Shown piece by piece: positions 1 through 4,967 of a DNA stretch of 15,734 nt (its first letter is position 1; each line of letters begins with the position of its first letter). Under the pieces are notes generated by a model. The model did not search any database. It was given only the letters and a program-made list of their open reading frames with translations, and was not told the origin of the DNA. Both the position numbers and the translations under genes were made by a program. This stretch comes from an uncultured Chloroflexota bacterium (GTDB lineage Bacteria; Chloroflexota; Chloroflexia; Thermomicrobiales; UBA6265), in contig CALGSZ010000005.1 in the NCBI GenBank assembly GCA_937901745.1, forward strand, positions 1 through 15,734. The letters are read 5' to 3'.

Positions 1-765
1 GGGTGGGGATTGAAACGTCCACGGGCCGGGATAGACGTGGCCCGGGTACCAAGTTGCACTCTGCTTTAGGGCAGGGTGGGGATTGAAACCAGCCCGATCC
101 CGCCAGCCGGCTGGTAGGCGGCGAGACGTTGCACTCTGCTTTAGGGCAGGGTGGGGATTGAAACGCCATCGGGGAGCTCGCCAAGGACGTACTCCTCGTC
201 CTCCGTTGCACTCTGCTTTAGGGCAGGGTGGGGATTGAAACAGGCGGCCGTGGGTTCCTCGTTCCACGCGCCGCAGACCAGGTTGCACTCTGCTTTAGGG
301 CAGGGTGGGGATTGAAACGTCGGCGAGCGCCGCGACGCAGTGACCGCGGTCGCCGTTGCACTCTGCTTTAGGGCAGGGTGGGGATTGAAACTAACGCCAT
401 CCGCAGCGTCAGGAGCGTTTGGCCGAGCGTGTTGCACTCTGCTTTAGGGCAGGGTGGGGATTGAAACATCGCCTCTGCCTTCGCCAGGATCTCGTCAGCG
501 CTCAGGTTGCACTCTGCTTTAGGGCAGGGTGGGGATTGAAACCCCGCGCCGCGCTCGAGCTCGTTCCCCGCGCCGCGCGTTGCACTCTGCTTTAGGGCAG
601 GGTGGGGATTGAAACGCGGTGATCGCGACCTCAGCCCGCCGGATCTCCTGGCTGCCGTTGCACTCTGCTTTAGGGCAGGGTGGGGATTGAAACCACTCAG
701 CCTCGCTCAGCGTCACCGTCTCGAGGGTGTTGCACTCTGCTTTAGGGCAGGGTGGGGATTGAGCG
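1..765 (+). CRISPR. CRISPR array, leader-distal end (11 repeats, 10 spacers)
   Basis: Repeats are 37 bp, beginning GTTGCACTCTGC and ending GGGGATTGAAAC. The first is cut by the window edge (1-16). Complete identical copies lie at 53-89, 128-164, 205-241, 282-318, 355-391, 431-467, 506-542, 579-615 and 657-693, with a degenerate terminal copy at 729-765. Spacers are 35-41 bp and all different. Inside the repeat, CTGC (bases 9-12) can pair with GCAG (19-22) around a TTTAGG loop, extended by C-G and U-G pairs. The 3' ATTGAAAC is the usual 8-nt crRNA handle of type I and type III systems, so transcription is expected left to right with the leader off-window to the left. Repeat and spacer lengths fit type III or type I-A/B/D better than I-E, I-F or II. 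No cas gene is in the window, so the subtype cannot be settled. Confidence 0.98.
729..765 (+). repeat. Degenerate terminal CRISPR repeat
   Basis: The first 34 bases match the consensus repeat exactly, but the last three read GCG instead of AAC (763-765), and no further repeat follows. Decay of the last repeat is typical of the leader-distal end. This supports the left-to-right orientation and means the spacers in this window are the oldest of the array. A crRNA handle made from this copy would be damaged, but no spacer follows it. Confidence 0.9.
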
Positions 766-989
766 TGGGCGGTGACTCGTGTGCGGCTGCAAGGGGTGCC
801 GGGTGGTGGTCAGCGAGCCTGGGACGGGGCCGCTGTTCGCGGGACGCAGGTGATCTCTCGGCCTGCGGCCGCTGGGCGGACACGGGTTACGCCCCTACGA
901 AGGTTGGAGTCAACGCGCACAGATTCGAGGCTGGCGTCGGTTTCGCCCCAGACAGTGGGTTCCGACGATACGGTACGCCAGGCGGGCGG
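766..989. other. Gene-free stretch between CRISPR array and mannosyltransferase
   Basis: No convincing coding region, tRNA or strong terminator was seen. Open frames crossing it on the plus strand continue antisense through the mannosyltransferase gene and look like shadows. A weak stem (GGGCG at 874-878 with CGCCC at 890-894) is followed by CCTACG. On the minus strand this reads CGTAGGGGCG, which resembles the GTAGGGGCG-type interspersed repeats of some Chloroflexota and cyanobacteria. The resemblance is by eye only. Confidence 0.4.
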
Positions 990-2315
990 TCAGGAGACCC
1001 AGTACCAGTTGGCGAACTGGATGGTCAGCAGGATGAGGAGGGCGGTCGAGACGAGGGCGGCGGGGACGGCGATGACGCGCGCGCGGAGGAGCCAGGCGAT
1101 CACGACGAACAACGGGAAGAGGGTGAGGCCGAAGCGCGGCATGCTCATCAGGATGTGGACCGACGAGGGCTGGAAGAGGGGGATGAGCAGGCCGGGGATG
1201 AGCCAGGCGCTCTGATACAGCGGCAGGGCTTTCAGGCCGACGACGGCGAGTCCGAGAAAGAGCAGCGTGCAGACGAGCTCGAGGGTGTCGCTATCGGCGA
1301 TGCCGCGGCGCCAGGTGGTGTCGGTGAGGAGCGACCAGCTCGGGTTGCGGACGAGCTGCTCCAGCCAGCTCCAGTCGGCGCCGGCCGGGACGCCGATCGC
1401 CTCCGCTTGCGGGCTGTTGGAGAAGGCCCAGCGGAGGGTTTCCCAGGGCTTGGCGGAGTGGCGGTTCCATTGCTCCTGGACGTCGCGCCACAGCCACGGA
1501 TTGCCCCAGATGCGGTCGAGGTGCAGCGAGAAGAGGGCCGGGCCGAGCGCGGGCATGGCGACGGCGAGGCCGCGCGGGACGAGGTGGCGCAGGTAGAAGC
1601 CGTGCTGCTGCAGGAAGAGGACGGCGAAGGGTAAGCCGAGGAAGACGCCGTAGGAGCGAGTCAGCGCGGCGAGTGCGCCGAGGATGCCGGCGATCCACCA
1701 GTAGCGCAGCCGGGCAGCGAGGAGCGCGCCGACGGAGAGCATGAGGAAGGGCGCCTCGGTGTAGACGGCGGAGAAGAAGAGGGACGTCGGGAAGAGGGCG
1801 ATCGCCCAAAGCGTGCGCCGCGCGATCCGCTCGTCGAAGTCGAGCGCGACGAGCCGGTACAGGAACATCAGCGCAAGCACAAAGCAGACGTTGGCGATGA
1901 TGTAGCCGGCGACTTCCGGTTGCAGGCCGGTGATCCTGCTCAGGCCGCGCATGGTCCACGGGAAGAGGGGCCAGAAGGCGGCCTTGGGGGACCATTCGCC
2001 GTAGCCTTGCTCGGCGATCATCGTGTACCAGAGTCCGTCCCACCGGCGCATCGGCCCGACGAGGAGGTCGGCGAGGCCGTCAAGCTGGTTCGGGACGTAC
2101 CGCTGTGGGCCGGAGGGCGAGGTGGAGGTGCCGTAGCGATAGGCGAGACTCGCAGCCACCTGGACGATGATGAAGTGGACAGCGGCGACGAAGAGCGGGA
2201 AGGCGATTGCCGATGTGACGAGCGGCCGCTCCAGCGTCGCCCGACGTGGATACGGGGCGTCGGAGGTCCGCAATGGGATGGTTTCCTGGTCGGCGCCGCG
2301 CGATCGCATGGCCAT
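990..2315 (-). CDS. PIG-V-like integral membrane mannosyltransferase
   Basis: A 441-residue polytopic membrane protein resembling the PIG-V (GPI mannosyltransferase 2-like) family, which in bacteria is thought to transfer a sugar from a polyprenyl-phosphate donor outside the membrane. Visible marks are a first membrane helix at about 36-57, the luminal-type motif RWDGLWY (91-97, with the family's WD pair), AFWPLFPW (113-120), LFPTSLFFSAVYTEAPF (174-190) with a conserved acidic residue E187, LTRSYG (218-223), and SMPRF (391-395) before the last helices. About nine to eleven helices are expected. The start is ATG at 2315 (an in-frame ATG at 2309 is the alternative). No Shine-Dalgarno precedes it, but a promoter ends 7 bases upstream, which fits a leaderless mRNA. 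Longer readings of this frame would run back through the divergent gene at 2457. The natural acceptor is unknown. Family assignment is good; sugar specificity is inferred. Confidence 0.85.
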   Translation of the reverse strand: MAMRSRGADQETIPLRTSDAPYPRRATLERPLVTSAIAFPLFVAAVHFIIVQVAASLAYRYGTSTSPSGPQRYVPNQLDGLADLLVGPMRRWDGLWYTMIAEQGYGEWSPKAAFWPLFPWTMRGLSRITGLQPEVAGYIIANVCFVLALMFLYRLVALDFDERIARRTLWAIALFPTSLFFSAVYTEAPFLMLSVGALLAARLRYWWIAGILGALAALTRSYGVFLGLPFAVLFLQQHGFYLRHLVPRGLAVAMPALGPALFSLHLDRIWGNPWLWRDVQEQWNRHSAKPWETLRWAFSNSPQAEAIGVPAGADWSWLEQLVRNPSWSLLTDTTWRRGIADSDTLELVCTLLFLGLAVVGLKALPLYQSAWLIPGLLIPLFQPSSVHILMSMPRFGLTLFPLFVVIAWLLRARVIAVPAALVSTALLILLTIQFANWYWVS

Positions 2316-2322
2316 GCGCGCA

Positions 2323-2352
2323 AGGATAGGCGGTGGCGCGGGGTGCTGACAA
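2323..2352 (-). promoter_or_regulatory. Candidate promoter of the mannosyltransferase gene (leaderless)
   Basis: On the minus strand, TTGTCA (2352-2347, five of six matches to TTGACA) is followed after 18 bases by TATCCT (2328-2323, four of six to TATAAT). Counting from the -10 box puts transcription start at about 2316, directly before the ATG at 2315. This agrees with the lack of a Shine-Dalgarno sequence. Confidence 0.5.
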
Positions 2353-2392
2353 AGATTGCCGGTTTGGGGCGGGCGGGTGGCGGCGGCTCCCG

Positions 2393-2398
2393 TAGAAT
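2393..2398 (+). promoter_or_regulatory. Possible -10 element of the SDR gene
   Basis: TAGAAT (five of six to TATAAT) lies 58 bases before the GTG start. No recognisable -35 is present at the right spacing; the upstream sequence is almost all G and C. It is listed as a weak candidate because it is the only AT-rich hexamer in the divergent spacer in this orientation. Confidence 0.3.
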
Positions 2399-2426
2399 GC
2401 CGGCGTGACGATGACTGGCGATCGAG

Positions 2427-2442
2427 CGGCCCGCGCGGGCCG
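2427..2442. promoter_or_regulatory. Perfect 16-bp palindrome next to the SDR ribosome binding site
   Basis: CGGCCCGCGCGGGCCG is a perfect inverted repeat whose last base touches the AGGAGG at 2443-2448. In DNA it could be an operator. In RNA it could form a very GC-rich hairpin or a dimer that limits access to the ribosome binding site. No regulator gene is adjacent. Confidence 0.5.
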
Positions 2443-2448
2443 AGGAGG
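2443..2448 (+). promoter_or_regulatory. Ribosome binding site deciding the GTG start of the SDR gene
   Basis: AGGAGG with eight bases to GTG at 2457. It fixes the start at a non-ATG codon; the nearby ATG at 2411 is out of frame and precedes this site. Confidence 0.8.
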
Positions 2449-2456
2449 TTGGAACG

Positions 2457-3251
2457 GTGGATCTGGGACTGAAGGGGAAGGTGGCGGTCGTCGCGGCGTC
2501 GAGCAAGGGGCTCGGGCGCGCGGTGGCGATGACGCTGGCGCGCGAGGGCGCGCTGGTGACGATCAACGGGCGGCATGAGGAGACGGTCGCCGAGACGGCG
2601 CGGGCGATCGCGCAAGAGTCGGGGCAGGAGCCGCTGGCGATCGTCGGGGATATGCGGAACCCGGACGATGTGCGGCGGCTGGTCGAGGAGACGGTCGAGC
2701 GCCGGGGCGGTCTGGATGTGGTGGTCTGTAACGCGGGCGGGCCGCCGGCGGGCCGGGTGTTGGATTTCCCGGATGACAAGGCGTGGCTGGACGCGATCGA
2801 GCTGAATCTGATGAGCGCGGTGCGGCTCTCGATGGCAGCGGTGCCGCACCTTGAGGCGCGCGGCGGGGGGAGCATCACGAACATCGTCTCGATCGCGGTG
2901 AAGCAGCCGATTCCGACGCTGGCGTTGTCGAACACGGCGCGGACGGCGGTGATCGGGTTCGCGAAGACGCTGGCGACGGAGCTGGCGCCGCGACAGATCC
3001 GGGTGAACAACGTTTGCCCGGGCTCGATTCTGACGGACCGGATCCGGTCGCTAGCGGCGAAGCGGGCGGAGGAGGCGGGGAAGACGGCCGAGGAGATCAT
3101 CGCGGAGGATTCGGCGGCGATCCCGATGGGCCGGATCGGTGACCCGCAGGAGTTCGCGAACGTGGTGACGTTCATCGCGTCGCCGGCGGCGTCGTACGTG
3201 ACGGGCGTCACGTTGTTGGTGGATGGCGGCGCGTACCGGGGGTTGATGTAG
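2457..3251 (+). CDS. SDR-family oxidoreductase-like protein lacking catalytic Tyr/Lys (FabG-like)
   Basis: 264 residues, a full-length single-domain short-chain dehydrogenase fold. The cofactor loop is ASSKGLG (14-20) in place of TGxxxGxG. CNAGG (91-95) matches the NNAG motif, the tetrad Asn is present as N117, and Ser is present as S145. However, the YxxxK motif reads SNTAR (158-162), so Tyr and Lys are replaced by Ser and Arg. C-terminal VNNVCPGSILTDRI and LLVDGGAY are typical of FabG-like proteins. A subgroup of FabG-like SDRs with imperfect cofactor and catalytic motifs is known, so this is probably a conserved divergent lineage rather than a broken gene: the frame is intact and has a strong ribosome binding site. 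Activity and substrate are unknown. It stands alone, divergent from the mannosyltransferase and 271 bp before the aminotransferase. Confidence 0.9.
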   Translation: MDLGLKGKVAVVAASSKGLGRAVAMTLAREGALVTINGRHEETVAETARAIAQESGQEPLAIVGDMRNPDDVRRLVEETVERRGGLDVVVCNAGGPPAGRVLDFPDDKAWLDAIELNLMSAVRLSMAAVPHLEARGGGSITNIVSIAVKQPIPTLALSNTARTAVIGFAKTLATELAPRQIRVNNVCPGSILTDRIRSLAAKRAEEAGKTAEEIIAEDSAAIPMGRIGDPQEFANVVTFIASPAASYVTGVTLLVDGGAYRGLM

Positions 3252-3522
3252 ACGCCGAGGTTCGGGATGGCGGGCGGTCGGTTAGGGCGCGACGCCCGCC
3301 GTCATTTTCACGGGTCCCATCCCGACGATGGGTTGGCGGGCGCGGGGCCGGCGGAACCGATATTGGGCGCGGGTTCCGCGCGCGATTTGGGTTGCGGGTA
3401 CAGGCGACGCTCGCGATGAATGGGCCGCGACGGCGGGTGATTTGCGCGTGGCGTGTGTGAGAATGCCGCGTCGGGATTGACCGTTCCGGTCTGAGGGCGT
3501 AGTCGAGAGGAGGGCGAGAACA
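3252..3522. other. Intergenic region between SDR and aminotransferase genes
   Basis: No gene is supported here. It holds two possible RNA hairpins near its left end: GGCGGGCG/CGCCCGCC (3269-3276 and 3293-3300) followed by GTCATTTTC, and CCCATC/GATGGG (3316-3321 and 3327-3332). The first could be a weak terminator for the SDR gene. TTGACC at 3477-3482 could be a -35 element for the aminotransferase, but no good -10 follows at normal spacing. Confidence 0.4.
3269..3309 (+). terminator. Possible weak terminator after the SDR gene
   Basis: An 8-bp GC stem (3269-3276 with 3293-3300) has a 16-base loop and is followed by a short T-rich run (CATTTTC). The loop is large and the T tract short, so termination would be partial at best. 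Confidence 0.35.
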
Positions 3523-4893
3523 ATGGCGGCGGGTACGATTCCGCAGGCGCCGGAGGCGTCGGATCTGATCCGGCTGGCGCACGAGCACTGCATCTTCCCC
3601 TTGATTCACCAGGCGGATATCCGCGACTTCGGCCCGAGCGTGTACGTGAAGGGCGAAGGGATCCGGCTGACCGACGTCAACGGCAAGACGTATCTGGACA
3701 TGATGGGCTCGCATACGCGGGCGAATTCTCTCGGCTACGGCAACGAGGAGATCGCGCGGGCGGTCTACGAGCAGCTGCGCGGGCTGCACTACATCGGGAC
3801 GGTCGGGAACCTGAGCGAGCCGACGATTCGCCTCGCGACGAAGCTGGCCGAGTTGGCGCCGGGGCGGCTGTCGAAGGTGATGTTCGTCAGCGGTGGGTCG
3901 GAGGCGGTCGAGACGGCGATCAAGCTGGCGAAGCAGTATCACATTGCCACTGGGCGAAAGCCGCGCGCGTACAAGATCATCTCCCGCTGGTTCGCCTACC
4001 ACGGCGCGACGATGGGGGCGCAGGCGGCGACGGACTGGCTCGGGACGCGGCACATCTCCGAGCCGGGCGTGCCGGGCTACTCGCTGATTCCGGGGCCGAG
4101 CTGCTACCGGAACCCATTCGGGATGCCGGATGACGAGTACGCGGATTTCTGCGCGACGTACCTGGAGCGGCAGATCGAGCACGAGGGGCCGGAGTATGTC
4201 GCGGCCTTCATCGCCGAGCCGATCATGCAGGCGAACGGCGTGCAGATTCCGCCGAAGCGGTACCTGGAGCGCGTGCGGGAGATCTGCACGAAGTACGACG
4301 TGCTCTGGATCAACGATGAGGTGATCACGGGCTTCGGACGGACGGGCGCCTGGTTCGCGATCCAGCACTTTGGGCTGGAGCCGGACATCATGACGATGGC
4401 GAAGGCGCTGACCGCCGGGTACATGCCGATGGGCGCGGTGATCACCAAGCCGGAGATCGCCGACGCGCTGCCGATCTTCCGGCACGTGCACACGTTCAGT
4501 GGACATGCCGGGGCGGCGGCGGCGGCGAACACGGTGATCGCGATCAAGGAGCGCGACGGGCTGATTCAGCGCGCGAAGGAAAACGGCGAGTACTTCGTGA
4601 ACGCGCTGAAGCAGGAGCTGGAGCCGCTGCCGATCGTCGGGCAGGTGCGCGGCATCGGGATGTGGCACGCGGTCGACTTCACGTCCGACAAGGCGACGAA
4701 GGCGCCGCTCCCTGACGACGTGGTGCGGGCGATCGTGCGGCGGATGGCGCAGTACGGGGTGATCGCGAGCCCGATCGGGACGGCGTTCGAGATGGCGCCG
4801 CCGCTGATCGTGACGCGCGAGGAGCTCGATACGGCGGTCGAGGTTGCGTCGCGCGCGATTCGGGAGATCGCCAAGGAGCGCGGGTACGCCTAG
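3523..4893 (+). CDS. Class III pyridoxal-phosphate aminotransferase
   Basis: 456 residues, the usual length for fold-type I class III (omega) aminotransferases, which move an amino group from an amine or amino acid to a keto acid. The motifs run in order: SGGSEAVE (123-130), the phosphate-binding turn; AYHG (158-161), with the ring-stacking aromatic region; AEPIMQ (231-236); NDEVITGFGRTG (264-275), where D265 would contact the pyridine nitrogen; MAKALTAGYMPMGA (292-305), where K294 is the Schiff-base lysine; and HTFSGHAGAAAAA (323-335). All key residues are present. AGGAGGG at 3508-3514, eight bases before the ATG, supports this start. The gene has its own terminator and no pathway neighbour, so the substrate cannot be named. 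Glutamate-1-semialdehyde aminomutase is less likely because the sequence matches the omega-aminotransferase style better. Confidence 0.93.
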   Translation: MAAGTIPQAPEASDLIRLAHEHCIFPLIHQADIRDFGPSVYVKGEGIRLTDVNGKTYLDMMGSHTRANSLGYGNEEIARAVYEQLRGLHYIGTVGNLSEPTIRLATKLAELAPGRLSKVMFVSGGSEAVETAIKLAKQYHIATGRKPRAYKIISRWFAYHGATMGAQAATDWLGTRHISEPGVPGYSLIPGPSCYRNPFGMPDDEYADFCATYLERQIEHEGPEYVAAFIAEPIMQANGVQIPPKRYLERVREICTKYDVLWINDEVITGFGRTGAWFAIQHFGLEPDIMTMAKALTAGYMPMGAVITKPEIADALPIFRHVHTFSGHAGAAAAANTVIAIKERDGLIQRAKENGEYFVNALKQELEPLPIVGQVRGIGMWHAVDFTSDKATKAPLPDDVVRAIVRRMAQYGVIASPIGTAFEMAPPLIVTREELDTAVEVASRAIREIAKERGYA

Positions 4894-4919
4894 TCCTCGC
4901 GGCACAAGTGTCTCGTGTC

Positions 4920-4962
4920 CCCCGGCGTTGTGCGCTGGCGGCGCGGCGCCGGGGCTCTTTTT
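4920..4962 (+). terminator. Intrinsic terminator after the aminotransferase gene
   Basis: CCCCGGCG (4920-4927) pairs perfectly with CGCCGGGG (4947-4954), followed by CTC and TTTTT (4958-4962). The T tract is only on the plus strand, so it ends the aminotransferase transcript and does not obviously serve the converging sbcC gene. Confidence 0.85.
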
Positions 4963-4967
4963 CGGGG

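Noticed and set aside
141..716. Long minus-strand open frames through the CRISPR array (FNPHPALKQSAT repeated)
   Set aside because: They are translations of the repeat itself joined by spacers; the peptide repeat has the array's period and no ribosome binding site.
609..1634. Plus-strand open frame of 341 codons
   Set aside because: It begins inside a CRISPR repeat and runs antisense to the mannosyltransferase gene; its sequence is low-complexity Glu/Asp/Arg/Gly as expected for an antisense shadow.
2316..2849. N-terminal extension of the mannosyltransferase frame
   Set aside because: It would overlap the divergent SDR gene by almost 400 bp, is rich in Arg/His/Pro without membrane character, and ignores the promoter at 2323-2352.
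3208..4905. Minus-strand open frame of 565 codons opposite the aminotransferase
   Set aside because: Arg/His/Asp-rich antisense shadow of a well-supported gene; no family motifs.
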